Assembly: GCF_002796985.1 (NCBI RefSeq)
Contig: NZ_PEKX01000001.1
Location: 9,530-73,529, forward strand
Direction: 5' to 3'
Origin: Pseudomonas sp.
GTDB taxonomy: Bacteria > Pseudomonadota > Gammaproteobacteria > Pseudomonadales > Pseudomonadaceae
Length of the DNA stretch: 64,000 bases
Shown: positions 34,837-44,117 of the stretch, in pieces
How the letters are laid out: the number at the start of each line of letters is the position of its first letter
How positions within the stretch are numbered: the first letter of the stretch is position 1
Notes under the pieces: model-generated
What the model was told of the DNA's origin: nothing
The model's input: only the letters and a program-made list of their open reading frames with translations
The model's database searches: none
Program-made: the position numbers and the translations under genes

Positions 34837-34854
34837 GCCCGGCATTTTCCGGGC
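34837..34854. other. Short hairpin in the gmk-rpoZ gap
   Basis: GCCCGG (34837-34842) and CCGGGC (34849-34854) form a 6-bp stem with loop CATTTT, followed by CTACATTTT. It could be a weak terminator or attenuator, or a leader structure ahead of rpoZ. Confidence 0.35.
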
Positions 34855-34879
34855 CTACATTTTAGTAACGAGGAACACC

Positions 34880-35146
34880 ATGGCCCGCGTCACCGTTGAA
34901 GACTGCCTGGACAACGTCGATAACCGTTTCGAGCTGGTCATGCTCGCCACCAAGCGTTCGCGTCAGCTGGCCACCGGCGGCAAAGAGCCGAAGGTACCGT
35001 GGGAAAACGACAAGCCCACCGTCGTCGCCCTGCGCGAAATCGCTTCCGGTCTGATCGACAACGAAATCGTTCTGCTGGAGGACGTGGTTGAAGAAGAACC
35101 GCTGTTCGCTGCCTTCGAAGACGAGGCCAACAACGAGGCCCTGTAA
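34880..35146 (+). CDS. rpoZ: RNA polymerase omega subunit
   Basis: An 88-residue omega subunit, starting ARVTVEDCLDNVDNRFELVM and containing the conserved RSRQLATGG and NDKPTVVALREIA. It assists assembly of beta' into RNA polymerase and helps form a (p)ppGpp site on the enzyme. ATG 34880 follows GAGGAACACC. It lies 60 bases before spoT, which makes the ligand for that site. Confidence 0.97.
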   Translation: MARVTVEDCLDNVDNRFELVMLATKRSRQLATGGKEPKVPWENDKPTVVALREIASGLIDNEIVLLEDVVEEEPLFAAFEDEANNEAL

Positions 35147-35206
35147 GTCGATGTCCGGCCGACGAATCGGTACACCACGACTGGCCGCTCGGCAGGGGGT
35201 AGATCC

Positions 35207-37315
35207 ATGCCGAGCATAGACGCCTTCGCCGATCGTCTGTCGAGCTATCTGGGCCCGGATCAGGTCAACCTGGTCCGCCGCGCCTACTACTACGCCGAGC
35301 AGGCCCATGACGGGCAGCGCCGCCGCAGCGGCGAGGCCTACGTCACCCATCCGCTCGCCGTCGCCAACATCCTCGCCGACATGCACATGGACCATCAAAG
35401 CCTGATGGCGGCCATGCTGCACGACGTGATCGAGGACACCGGCATCGCCAAGGAAGCGCTCACCGCGCAGTTCGGCGAAACCGTCTCGGAACTCGTGGAC
35501 GGGGTCAGCAAGCTGACCCAGATGAACTTCGAGTCCAAGGCCGAGGCGCAGGCCGAGAACTTCCAGAAGATGGCCATGGCCATGGCGCGCGACATCCGCG
35601 TGATCCTGGTCAAGCTGGCCGACCGCCTGCACAACATGCGCACCCTGGAAGTGCTGTCGGGCGAGAAGCGCCGGCGCATCGCCAAGGAAACCCTGGAAAT
35701 CTACGCCCCCATCGCCAACCGGCTGGGCATGCACAGCATGCGCGTGGAATTCGAGGACCTGGGCTTCAAGGCCATGCACCCGATGCGCTCGGAGCGCATC
35801 CGCCAAGCGGTGAAGAAGGCCCGCGGCAACCGCCGCGAGATCGTCGGCAAGATCCAGGAATCGCTGGTCAACTGCCTCGCCCGCGAGGGCATGGAAGGCC
35901 AGGTCCTGGGCCGCGAGAAGCACCTGTTCAGCATCTACAAGAAGATGCGCGGCAAGCGCAAGGCGTTCACCGAGATCATGGACGTCTACGCCTTCCGCAT
36001 CGTCGTCGACAAGGTCGACACCTGCTACCGCGTGCTCGGCGCCGTGCACAACCTGTACAAGCCGTTCCCCGGTCGCTTCAAGGATTACATCGCGATTCCC
36101 AAGGCCAACGGCTACCAGTCGTTGCATACCACCCTGTTCGGCATGCATGGCGTGCCCATCGAAATCCAGATCCGCACCCGCGAGATGGAAGAGATGGCCA
36201 ACCACGGCATCGCCGCGCACTGGCTGTACAAGTCCAGCGAGGACGAGTCACCCAAGGGCACCCATGCCCGCGCGCGCCAGTGGGTGAAGGGCATCCTCGA
36301 GCTGCAGCAGCGCGCCGGCAACTCGCTGGAATTCATCGAGAACGTGAAGATCGACCTGTTCCCGGACGAGGTCTACGTGTTCACGCCCAAGGGCCGCATC
36401 ATGGAGCTGCCCAAGGGTTCCACGGCGGTCGACTTCGCCTATGCGGTGCACACCGACGTCGGCAACAGCTGCATTGCCTGCCGTATCAATCGCCGCCTTG
36501 CACCGCTGTCTGAACCGCTACAGAGCGGCGCGACGGTGGAGATCGTCACCGCACCTGGCACCCGGCCAAATCCGGCCTGGCTCAACTTCGTAGTCACCGG
36601 CAAGGCGCGCACGCACATCCGCCACGCGCTCAAGCTGCAGCGCCGCTCCGAGTCGATCAACCTCGGCGAGCGCCTGCTGAACAAGACCCTGGCCGGCTTC
36701 GACAGCCACCTGGAGAAGATCCCGCAGGAACGTATCCAGGGCGTGCTCAGCGAGTACCGCATGGAAGTCTTCGAGGACCTGCTCGAAGAGATCGGCCTGG
36801 GCAACCGCATGGCCTACGTGGTCGCGCGCCGCCTGCTGTCCAGCGAGGGCGAAGAAGCACCCAGCACCGAAGGGCCGCTGGCGATCCGCGGCACCGAAGG
36901 CCTGGTGCTCAGCTACGCCAAATGCTGCACGCCGATCCCCGGCGACCCGATCGTCGGCCACCTGTCGGCCGGCAAGGGCATGGTCGTGCACCTGGAAAAC
37001 TGCCGGAACATCAGCGAAATCCGCCATAACCCGGAAAAATGCATCCAGCTCAGCTGGGCCAAGGATGTCACCGGCGAATTCAACGTCGAATTGCGCGTCG
37101 AACTGGAGCACCAGCGCGGCCTGATCGCCCTGCTCGCCACCAGCGTCAACGCCGCCGACGGCAACATCGAGAAGATCAGCATGGACGAGCGCGATGGCCG
37201 CATCAGCGTGGTCCAGCTCGTCGTCAGCGTGCATGACCGTGTGCACCTGGCCCGCGTCATCAAGAAGCTGCGCGCGCTCAAGGGCGTGATCCGCATCACC
37301 CGCATGCGCAGCTGA
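35207..37315 (+). CDS. spoT: Bifunctional (p)ppGpp synthase/hydrolase SpoT
   Basis: A 702-residue RelA/SpoT protein. The hydrolase HD domain is at about 20-200, with the metal motif HDVIED at 72-77 intact. The synthetase domain (about 230-350), TGS domain (about 385-445, DLFPDEVYVFTPKGRIMELP) and a C-terminal ACT domain (about 625-700) follow. The conserved CCTPIPGD motif lies before the ACT domain. Intact HD residues indicate that this is SpoT rather than RelA. It sits in the gmk-rpoZ-spoT-ridA group on the plus strand. Confidence 0.97.
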   Translation: MPSIDAFADRLSSYLGPDQVNLVRRAYYYAEQAHDGQRRRSGEAYVTHPLAVANILADMHMDHQSLMAAMLHDVIEDTGIAKEALTAQFGETVSELVDGVSKLTQMNFESKAEAQAENFQKMAMAMARDIRVILVKLADRLHNMRTLEVLSGEKRRRIAKETLEIYAPIANRLGMHSMRVEFEDLGFKAMHPMRSERIRQAVKKARGNRREIVGKIQESLVNCLAREGMEGQVLGREKHLFSIYKKMRGKRKAFTEIMDVYAFRIVVDKVDTCYRVLGAVHNLYKPFPGRFKDYIAIPKANGYQSLHTTLFGMHGVPIEIQIRTREMEEMANHGIAAHWLYKSSEDESPKGTHARARQWVKGILELQQRAGNSLEFIENVKIDLFPDEVYVFTPKGRIMELPKGSTAVDFAYAVHTDVGNSCIACRINRRLAPLSEPLQSGATVEIVTAPGTRPNPAWLNFVVTGKARTHIRHALKLQRRSESINLGERLLNKTLAGFDSHLEKIPQERIQGVLSEYRMEVFEDLLEEIGLGNRMAYVVARRLLSSEGEEAPSTEGPLAIRGTEGLVLSYAKCCTPIPGDPIVGHLSAGKGMVVHLENCRNISEIRHNPEKCIQLSWAKDVTGEFNVELRVELEHQRGLIALLATSVNAADGNIEKISMDERDGRISVVQLVVSVHDRVHLARVIKKLRALKGVIRITRMRS

Positions 37316-37337
37316 TCCCACCCCGTTAGGAGTCGAC

Positions 37338-37718
37338 ATGACCAAGACCGTAATCCACACCGACAAAGCCCCGGCCGCCATCGGCACCTACTCCCAGGCG
37401 ATCAAGGCTGGCAACACCGTCTATGTCTCCGGCCAGATCCCGCTGGACCCGAAAACCATGGAACTGGTCGAGGGCTTCGAAGAGCAGACCGTCCAGGTCT
37501 TCGAGAACCTCAAAGCCGTGATCGAAGCCTCCGGCGGCTACCTGCACGACGTGGCCAAGCTGAACATCTTCCTCACCGACCTGTCGCACTTCGCCAAGGT
37601 CAACGAGATCATGGGCAAGTACTTCACCCAGCCCTACCCGGCCCGCGCCGCCATCGGCGTTGCCGCCCTGCCCAAGGGTGCCCAGGTCGAGATGGACGCC
37701 ATCGTCGTCCTCGAGTAA
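37338..37718 (+). CDS. ridA: RidA 2-iminobutanoate/2-iminopropanoate deaminase
   Basis: A 126-residue RidA protein. The family signature PYPARAAIGVAALPKGAQVEMDAI contains the Arg that holds the substrate carboxylate and the C-terminal Glu. It hydrolyses reactive enamines released by PLP enzymes such as threonine dehydratase. Location directly after spoT (22 bases) is conserved across gammaproteobacteria, so this is the housekeeping RidA, in contrast to the dad-operon paralogue at 8252. TTAGGAGTCGAC precedes the ATG. Confidence 0.95.
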   Translation: MTKTVIHTDKAPAAIGTYSQAIKAGNTVYVSGQIPLDPKTMELVEGFEEQTVQVFENLKAVIEASGGYLHDVAKLNIFLTDLSHFAKVNEIMGKYFTQPYPARAAIGVAALPKGAQVEMDAIVVLE

Positions 37719-37734
37719 GCGTCACGAAATACCT

Positions 37735-37760
37735 ACGGGGCCCCAGCGGCCCCGTTCTTC
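37735..37760 (+). terminator. Terminator-like hairpin after ridA
   Basis: ACGGGGCC (37735-37742) pairs with GGCCCCGT (37748-37755), followed by TCTTCTGTCT. The T tract is interrupted, so termination may be partial and some read-through into the next gene is possible. Confidence 0.6.
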
Positions 37761-37778
37761 TGTCTGCAAGGAGCAAAC

Positions 37779-38513
37779 ATGCGTCGCGCCCTGATCCTGA
37801 GCGCCCTGATCGGCCTGCTCACCGGCTGCGCCGGCACCCCGTCCGACCCTTCCGGCGTCTGGGTCAACCAGGCCGCCATCGATGCCGCCGGCAAGGGTGG
37901 CAAGCTGCGCGAGGCGCTGCTGGCCTACGGCCCGAACCTGGAGTGGAAGCTGGACACCCAGGCCAGCCAGGCCACTTTCAGCAATGGCTTCGAGCTGGGC
38001 GAAGGCCAGCTGACTGCCGAAGACCCCAAGCACTACCGCGTCGACTTCTACGGCAGCAAGCAGGAAGCCCTGGAACTGGACGGCAAGGAACTGGTGCAGG
38101 TCGGCAGCGACAACTGGCCCGAGCAGCGCTTCCTGCGTCCCAAGGAGCAGCCCGCCGCGCAAGGTCCGGCCGGCAGTACCTTCCAGAATGCCCTGTACGC
38201 CGCTTATCTCAAGGGCACCTGGGTGATCGAGGAAGGCGAAGGCAAGGGCAGCAAGGTCAAGTTCCTCGCCAACGGCAGCCTCGAAGGCATGCCTGGCGCC
38301 GACCGCTACGCGCTGTGCCTGGCCGGCGATTGCGCGGCCATGAGCGGCGACAACGACAGCATCTGGCTGCAACAGGGCCAGCAAGGACGCGAGTACCTGT
38401 TCGAGCGCGACGGCGACAAGCTGGAGCTGTTCGAGGCAGTGAACCGCGCCCAGGCCGATGAGATGCCGCAGTACGCACCGGGCAACAAAGTCTGGACACT
38501 GGAGCGCGACTGA
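37779..38513 (+). CDS. Lipoprotein of unknown function
   Basis: A 244-residue predicted lipoprotein. The N-terminus MRRALILSALIGLLTGCAG has a standard lipobox LTGC with Cys17. The mature part starts with GTPSDPSGVWVNQAAIDAA and holds two similar beta-rich halves: about 45-110 (LEWKLDTQASQATFSNGFELGEG) and about 145-235 (GTWVIEEGEGKGSKVKFLANGS), each with Lys/Phe/Asn-rich strands. They may be a duplicated lipocalin-like or META-like module. I do not recognise a named family. Aspartate after the signal is absent, so sorting to the outer membrane is expected. AAGGAG precedes the ATG. Confidence 0.8.
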   Translation: MRRALILSALIGLLTGCAGTPSDPSGVWVNQAAIDAAGKGGKLREALLAYGPNLEWKLDTQASQATFSNGFELGEGQLTAEDPKHYRVDFYGSKQEALELDGKELVQVGSDNWPEQRFLRPKEQPAAQGPAGSTFQNALYAAYLKGTWVIEEGEGKGSKVKFLANGSLEGMPGADRYALCLAGDCAAMSGDNDSIWLQQGQQGREYLFERDGDKLELFEAVNRAQADEMPQYAPGNKVWTLERD

Positions 38514-38555
38514 TTGGTGCGAGCGGGCTCCAATGGCGGGCTGCAATGACAAAAG

Positions 38556-39179
38556 TCAGCGAAGCCCGCTCCACAACAGCCAGCCGCCCAGCGCCAGCAA
38601 CAGAGCCCCGCAAATACGGTCCAGCGCCGTCACCCGGCGCTTCAGCCAGCCGCGCCAGCGCGGGCGATCCAGCAGACGCACCAGCGCCATGTCCCACAGC
38701 AGCACTACCGCGCCCATCCACAGCACACACACGCCCAGCGCCCAGCCCGGCAAGTGGAACTGGCCGAGTACACCGAACAGCCCGGCGTAGAAGATCGGCA
38801 GCTTGGGATTGAGGCTGCTGGCAAGCAGCCCTTCGCGCATACCCCGTAGAAAGCCTCCGCTTCGCTGCTGGCCCAGCTCCTCGGGAATCTCCAGCTCCCG
38901 CCGCGCCAGCAACGCCTGCGCGCCGAGCCAGACGAAGTAGGCGCCGCCCAGCAACTGCACCACTCGCAACCCGTGGCTCGCCACTTCCGGCAGCAGGCCG
39001 AGGACGAACAGCACCAGCAGCATGCTCGCCAGATTGGCCAGGGCGATGCCCGCCGCGCAGCCGTCGGCATGGCGGCGGCCGCGCAGCAGCGCCGCGCGGA
39101 TCAGCAGGAAGAAATCCGGCCCGGGCGACAGCAGGGCGGCGAAGTGGGTGCTGGCGACCAGCGCGAAGGCGGCGAACAT
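38556..39179 (-). CDS. LysE/RhtB family amino acid exporter
   Basis: A 207-residue membrane protein with about six hydrophobic segments. The N-terminal LSPGPDFFLLIRAALLRGRRHADGCAAGIA is the LysE/RhtB signature, and FVWLGAQALLARRE follows. Members export amino acids such as lysine, threonine or homoserine lactone; the substrate here is unknown. An AraC-type regulator starts upstream on the same strand (68 bases between), a frequent arrangement for such exporters, and is the likely regulator. Confidence 0.9.
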   Translation of the reverse strand: MFAAFALVASTHFAALLSPGPDFFLLIRAALLRGRRHADGCAAGIALANLASMLLVLFVLGLLPEVASHGLRVVQLLGGAYFVWLGAQALLARRELEIPEELGQQRSGGFLRGMREGLLASSLNPKLPIFYAGLFGVLGQFHLPGWALGVCVLWMGAVVLLWDMALVRLLDRPRWRGWLKRRVTALDRICGALLLALGGWLLWSGLR

Positions 39180-39246
39180 GGTGATCTCCCGGATAGCGGC
39201 GTCGCGCAGTCTGGAAGCGCCGGGGTTCGCCGGTCTTGGAAGAAAC

Positions 39247-40047
39247 TCAGGTGCGCGTGGCGCGCAGGAAACGGCCGGGCGTGACGCCGGTGAAACGACG
39301 GAAGGTCCCGGAGAAATGCGCCTGGTCGTAGAAGTCCAGGGTCAGTGCAACCTCCAGCGGCTTTTCGCCGGCCACCAGCAGGCGCTTGGCCTCGCGGATA
39401 CGGCGCTGCAGCAGGTAGGTGTGCGGCGGCACACCGTAGGCGTTGCGGAAGGCTTCGATCAGGTGGCGCGGATGGCGCTGCAGCAGCGCCGCAAGCTCTT
39501 CGAGGCTGACTGCCTCGCGGTAATGCACCTCCAGGTAATCCCGCAGCCTGGCTGTGACGCTGCCGTCGCGCGATGCCAAGGCGTTCGGGCGCATGCCGCC
39601 GTGGCGGACGAAGACCAACTCCAGCAGCGCCAGCAGTTCACTTTCCAGCGCCAGCGCATCGTTCCCCTCGAACTCCGTAGCGACGCGCCGCAACGCTTCG
39701 GCCACCTGTCCGTCATCGTGCGGATTGAGCGCCTGGAAGCCGCGCGGCAGCTGCTTGCGGCCGAGCAGCGGCAGCAGCCGCGATTCCTCGATGTAGAGCA
39801 TGCGATAGACCAGCCGCTCGGACTCGGCGTTGCCGGTGTGCGGCTCCTCCGGGTTCATCAGCGACAGGGTGCCGGCCGGCAGCACGTGGTGTGCGCCGCG
39901 GCACTGGTAGCCGCCGGCGCCCTGCAGGATGGCACCGATGGCGAAGGCATCGTGACTGTGGCGGCCGAACGGCTGGCCGGAGAAGTCCGCATGGAACAAC
40001 TCCACCCCCGGCAACCAGGGGCGCACCAGCAGCCGGTTGGCGTCCAT
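39247..40047 (-). CDS. AraC family transcriptional regulator
   Basis: A 266-residue regulator. The N-terminal AraC_binding cupin (about 15-95) has HSHDAFAIGAILQGAGGYQ and LSLMNPEEPHTGN. The C-terminal tandem helix-turn-helix (about 165-262) has SLEELAALLQRHPRHLIEAFRNAYGVPPHTYLLQRRI and DFYDQAHFSGTFRRFTGVTPGRFL. The ligand is unknown. Such proteins often control an adjacent LysE exporter, which lies immediately downstream here. Confidence 0.9.
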   Translation of the reverse strand: MDANRLLVRPWLPGVELFHADFSGQPFGRHSHDAFAIGAILQGAGGYQCRGAHHVLPAGTLSLMNPEEPHTGNAESERLVYRMLYIEESRLLPLLGRKQLPRGFQALNPHDDGQVAEALRRVATEFEGNDALALESELLALLELVFVRHGGMRPNALASRDGSVTARLRDYLEVHYREAVSLEELAALLQRHPRHLIEAFRNAYGVPPHTYLLQRRIREAKRLLVAGEKPLEVALTLDFYDQAHFSGTFRRFTGVTPGRFLRATRT

Positions 40048-40057
40048 CAGAGCCTTA

Positions 40058-40927
40058 TTAGTCCTGTTTACCGGCGAGGATCGCCGCGTAGCCTTCGCGG
40101 AAGCTCGGGTAGCGCGGCTCCCAGCCCAGCGCTCGGGCGCGGGCGTTGCTGCAGCGCTTGCTGCCAGCGCGGCGTACGGTCTGCTCGTCGGCCCAGTGGG
40201 TGACGCCCAACTGCTCGCGCAGCCAGCCGACTACGTCGTGCAGCGCCGCCGGGTCGTTGTCGACACCGAGGTAGCAATCTTCCAGTGCAACGCCGCTGCG
40301 GTCGGCCTCCAACAGCGCGGCGAGCAGGCCGGCGGCATCCTCGGCATGGATACGGTTGGCGTACAGCGGCGGCTCTGTGGCGACGCGATAACCCTCGCGC
40401 ACCTGCTTGAGCAGCCACTCGCGGCCGGGACCGTAGATGCCGGTGAGGCGCACGATGCTGGCGGGAATGCCACTCTGCAGCGCCAGTTGCTCGGCTTCGA
40501 GCATCACGCTGCCGGAGTAGCTTTGCGCCTCGGCCGGGGATGTCTCGTCGATCCACTCGCCGTCGCGCTGGGCATAAACGCCGCTGCTGGAGACGAACAG
40601 CAAGCGCCTGGGCATCTGCCCGCGCTGCTGCAGCCAGCCGAGGGTGTTGCGCAGGCCTTCGACGTAGGCCGCGCGATAACCGGCCTCATCGTGCTGGGTA
40701 GCGGCGGCGCAGAACACCAGGTAGTCCAACTGGCCGACCGGCCAGGTGTCGGGGCATTCGAGCTGGCCCAGGTCGCCGGCTACCGGCAGCACTTCCAGCG
40801 GCAGCGCGGCGACGTTGCGGCGCAGGCCGTGGACGCGCCAGTCGCGCGCGGCCAGTTGACGAGCCAGGCGGCTGCCGACATCGCCGCAACCGACGATCAT
40901 CAGGCTGGGGAAGGTGCTCTTGCTCAT
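40058..40927 (-). CDS. NAD(P)-dependent epimerase/reductase, YeeZ-like
   Basis: A 289-residue extended short-chain dehydrogenase-like protein. The N-terminal SLMIVGCGDVGSRLARQLAARD is a Rossmann motif (GxGxxG), LLFVSSSGVYAQRDGEWIDE carries the SSxxVY region, and RLTGIYGPGREWLL follows. It most resembles YeeZ and other SDR-a proteins annotated as sugar-nucleotide epimerases. The YxxxK catalytic pair is not clear (VSSSGVY followed by SGSVMLEAEQ), so an active reaction is uncertain. It is transcribed divergently from oxyR and 10 bases before the AraC gene. Confidence 0.85.
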   Translation of the reverse strand: MSKSTFPSLMIVGCGDVGSRLARQLAARDWRVHGLRRNVAALPLEVLPVAGDLGQLECPDTWPVGQLDYLVFCAAATQHDEAGYRAAYVEGLRNTLGWLQQRGQMPRRLLFVSSSGVYAQRDGEWIDETSPAEAQSYSGSVMLEAEQLALQSGIPASIVRLTGIYGPGREWLLKQVREGYRVATEPPLYANRIHAEDAAGLLAALLEADRSGVALEDCYLGVDNDPAALHDVVGWLREQLGVTHWADEQTVRRAGSKRCSNARARALGWEPRYPSFREGYAAILAGKQD

Positions 40928-41021
40928 GCTTGGCTCCGCGAATCAAAGCTCGGCAGTTTAGCGCGGTTGGTTCGCAGCGGTGCAGCCGCTATGCTTGGGC
41001 CACCTCAACGGATTAGTCGCC

Positions 41022-41954
41022 ATGACCCTGACCGAACTGCGCTACATCGTCACGCTTGCCCAGGAGCAACACTTCGGCCGCGCCGCGGAGCGCTGCCACG
41101 TCAGCCAGCCGACTCTCTCGGTCGGCGTGAAGAAGCTGGAAGACGAGCTCGGCGTGCTGATCTTCGAGCGCAGCAAGAGTGCGGTGCGCCTGACTCCGGT
41201 CGGCGAAGGCATCGTGGCGCAGGCACAGAAGGTGCTGGAGCAGGCGCAGGGCATCCGCGAACTGGCCCAGGCCGGCAAGAACCAGCTCACCTCGCCACTC
41301 AAGGTCGGCGCCATCTACACCATCGGCCCGTACCTGTTCCCACACCTGATTCCGCAGCTGCACCGGGTCGCTCCGCAGATGCCGCTGTACATCGAGGAAA
41401 ACTTCACCCACATCCTGCGCGACAAGCTGCGCACCGGCGAGCTGGACGCGATCATCATCGCCCTGCCGTTCCATGAAGCCGACGTGCTGACCCTGCAGCT
41501 GTTCGACGAACCGTTCTACGTGCTGATGCCGGCGGGCCATCAGTGGACCGCGAAGAAGACCATCGACCCGGAGTTGCTCAACGACAAGAGCCTGCTGTTG
41601 CTCGGTGAAGGCCACTGCTTCCGCGATCAGGTCCTGGAAGCCTGCCCGACTACCCACAAGGGCAGCGAAAACAAGCACACCACGGTGGAATCCAGCTCGC
41701 TGGAAACCATCCGCCACATGGTCGCCTCGGGCCTGGGCGTGTCGGTGCTGCCGTTCTCCGCCGTGGACAGCCACCACTACGCGCCCGGCGTGCTGGAAGT
41801 GCGCCCGTTCAGTGCACCAGTGCCCATGCGTACCGTCGCCATCGCCTGGCGCGCCAGCTTCCCGCGCCCGCGCGCCATCGAGGTGCTGGCCGACTCGATC
41901 CGCCTGTGCTCGGTCGCCAAGCCGACCGTCAAGGGTGAAGCCGAACCGGCATGA
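41022..41954 (+). CDS. oxyR: Hydrogen peroxide-responsive LysR regulator OxyR
   Basis: A 310-residue LysR-type activator. The N-terminal helix-turn-helix is at about 1-60 (FGRAAERCHVSQPTLSVGVK). In the sensor domain the redox pair is Cys199 (GEGHC) and Cys208, the residues that form the peroxide-induced disulfide. It activates catalase and peroxidase genes. ATG 41022 starts the conserved MTLTELRYIV; an upstream in-frame start only adds unrelated residues. recG overlaps its stop by 4 bases (ATGA), so the two are translationally coupled, as in P. aeruginosa. Confidence 0.97.
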   Translation: MTLTELRYIVTLAQEQHFGRAAERCHVSQPTLSVGVKKLEDELGVLIFERSKSAVRLTPVGEGIVAQAQKVLEQAQGIRELAQAGKNQLTSPLKVGAIYTIGPYLFPHLIPQLHRVAPQMPLYIEENFTHILRDKLRTGELDAIIIALPFHEADVLTLQLFDEPFYVLMPAGHQWTAKKTIDPELLNDKSLLLLGEGHCFRDQVLEACPTTHKGSENKHTTVESSSLETIRHMVASGLGVSVLPFSAVDSHHYAPGVLEVRPFSAPVPMRTVAIAWRASFPRPRAIEVLADSIRLCSVAKPTVKGEAEPA

Positions 41955-44026
41955 CCGATCTGTCGAACGTCCCGGTCACCGCGCTCAAGGGCGTGGGCGC
42001 CGCGCTGGAAGAAAAGCTGGCGAAGGTCGGCCTGGAGAACCTCCAGGACATCCTCTTCCACCTGCCACTGCGCTACCAGGACCGCACCCGCATCACCCCG
42101 ATCGGCGCACTGCGCCCGGGGCAGGATGCGGTGGTCGAAGGCGTGGTCTCCGGCGCCGACGTGGTGATGGGCAAGCGCCGCAGTCTATTGGTGCGCCTGC
42201 AGGACGGCAGCGGCACCCTGAGCCTGCGCTTCTACCACTTCAGCCAGGCACAGAAGGAAAACCTCAAGCGCGGCACGCACCTGCGTTGCTACGGCGAGGC
42301 GCGCCCCGGCGCCTCGGGCCTGGAGATCTACCACCCCGAATACCGCTCGCTCACCGACGCCGCCGCGGCGCCGGTGGAGCAGACGCTGACGCCGATCTAC
42401 CCGACCACCGAAGGTCTCACCCAGCAGCGCCTGCGCCAGCTCAGCGAGCAGACCCTGGCGCGCCTGGGCCCGTCGAGCCTGCCGGACTGGCTGCCGGCGG
42501 AGCTGGCCCGCGACTACCGCCTCGGCCCGCTGGACGAAGCCATCCGCTACCTGCACCGGCCGCCGCCGGATGCCGACCTGGAAGAACTCGCCGAAGGCCG
42601 CCACTGGGCCCAGCACCGCCTCGCCTTCGAGGAACTGCTGACCCACCAGCTGTCGCTGCAACGCCTGCGCGAGAGCGTGCGCTCCCAGGCCGCGCCTCAG
42701 CTGCCACCGGCCAAGCGCCTGCCAGCGCTGTACCTGAAGAACCTCGGTTTCAAGCCGACCGGCGCGCAGCAGCGCGTCGGCGCGGAGATCGCCTACGACC
42801 TTGCGCAGAACGAGCCGATGCTGCGCCTGGTACAGGGCGACGTCGGCGCCGGCAAGACCGTGGTCGCCGCCCTTGCCGCCCTGCAGGCGCTGGAAGCTGG
42901 CTACCAGGTGGCCCTGATGGCGCCGACCGAAATTCTCGCCGAGCAGCACTTCGTCAACTTCACCAAGTGGCTGCAGCCGCTGGGCATCGATGTCGCCTGG
43001 CTGGCCGGCAAGCTCAAGGGTAAGGCCCGCGCCAGCGCGCTGGAGCAGATTGCCAGCGGCGTTCCGATGATCGTCGGCACCCACGCCCTGTTCCAGGAAG
43101 AGGTGAAATTCAAGCGCCTGGCTCTGGTGATCATCGACGAACAGCATCGCTTCGGCGTACAGCAGCGCCTCGCCCTGCGCCAGAAAGGCGTCGACGGACG
43201 GCTCTGCCCGCACCAGTTGATCATGACCGCCACGCCCATCCCACGGACCCTGGCGATGAGCGCCTACGCCGACCTGGACACCTCGATCCTCGATGAGCTG
43301 CCGCCCGGCCGCACCCCGGTGAACACCGTGCTGGTGGCCGACAGCCGCCGCATCGAAGTGATCGAGCGAGTACGCGCCGCCTGCGCCGAAGGCCGCCAGG
43401 CCTACTGGGTGTGCACGCTGATCGAGGAATCCGAAGAACTCACCTGCCAGGCCGCGGAAACCACCTACGAGGAGCTCTCTTCGGCACTGGGTGAACTGCG
43501 CGTCGGCCTGATCCACGGGCGCATGAAGCCGGCGGACAAGGCCGTGGTCATGGAAGCCTTCAAGGAAGGCATGCTGCAGTTGCTGGTCGCCACCACGGTG
43601 ATCGAGGTCGGCGTGGACGTGCCCAACTCCAGCCTGATGATCATCGAGAACCCCGAGCGCCTCGGCCTGGCCCAGCTGCACCAGCTGCGCGGCCGCGTCG
43701 GCCGGGGTAGCGCGGCGAGCCACTGCGTGCTGCTCTACCACCCGCCGCTGTCGCAGATCGGCCGCGAGCGCCTGGGGATCATGCGCGAAACCTGCGACGG
43801 CTTCGTCATCGCCGAGAAGGACCTGGAACTGCGCGGCCCTGGCGAAATGCTCGGCACCCGCCAGACCGGCCTGCTGCAATTCAAGGTCGCCGACCTGATG
43901 CGCGATGCCGATTTGCTGCCGGCGGTACGCGATGCCGCCCAGGCCCTGCTGGCGCACTGGCCGCAATCGGTGAGCCCGCTGCTGGCGCGCTGGCTGCGGC
44001 ACGGCCAGCAATACGGACAAGTGTGA
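41951..44026 (+). CDS. recG: ATP-dependent DNA helicase RecG
   Basis: A 691-residue SF2 helicase that remodels stalled forks and Holliday junctions. The wedge/OB domain (about 1-220, with RYQDRTRITPIGAL) is followed by the helicase core: QGDVGAGKTVVA (Walker A), MAPTEILAEQHF, IIDEQHRFGVQQR (DEQH box), MTATPIPRTLAM, TTVIEVGVDVPNSS, and QLRGRVGRGSAASHC. The C-terminal end with LELRGPGEMLGTRQTG is typical. It starts inside the oxyR stop codon region. Confidence 0.97.
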   Translation: MTDLSNVPVTALKGVGAALEEKLAKVGLENLQDILFHLPLRYQDRTRITPIGALRPGQDAVVEGVVSGADVVMGKRRSLLVRLQDGSGTLSLRFYHFSQAQKENLKRGTHLRCYGEARPGASGLEIYHPEYRSLTDAAAAPVEQTLTPIYPTTEGLTQQRLRQLSEQTLARLGPSSLPDWLPAELARDYRLGPLDEAIRYLHRPPPDADLEELAEGRHWAQHRLAFEELLTHQLSLQRLRESVRSQAAPQLPPAKRLPALYLKNLGFKPTGAQQRVGAEIAYDLAQNEPMLRLVQGDVGAGKTVVAALAALQALEAGYQVALMAPTEILAEQHFVNFTKWLQPLGIDVAWLAGKLKGKARASALEQIASGVPMIVGTHALFQEEVKFKRLALVIIDEQHRFGVQQRLALRQKGVDGRLCPHQLIMTATPIPRTLAMSAYADLDTSILDELPPGRTPVNTVLVADSRRIEVIERVRAACAEGRQAYWVCTLIEESEELTCQAAETTYEELSSALGELRVGLIHGRMKPADKAVVMEAFKEGMLQLLVATTVIEVGVDVPNSSLMIIENPERLGLAQLHQLRGRVGRGSAASHCVLLYHPPLSQIGRERLGIMRETCDGFVIAEKDLELRGPGEMLGTRQTGLLQFKVADLMRDADLLPAVRDAAQALLAHWPQSVSPLLARWLRHGQQYGQV

Positions 44027-44117
44027 TCTATTTCACTTTCGCCGGTCGGTTGACTGCTCGGTCACGCTGACCGCGTGGTTATACTCCGACCCAGCCGTTG
44101 ATAACCGGATCACATTC

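Noticed and set aside
42185..44020. Minus-strand open frame of about 610 codons opposite recG
   Set aside because: Antisense shadow; recG has all helicase motifs on the plus strand.
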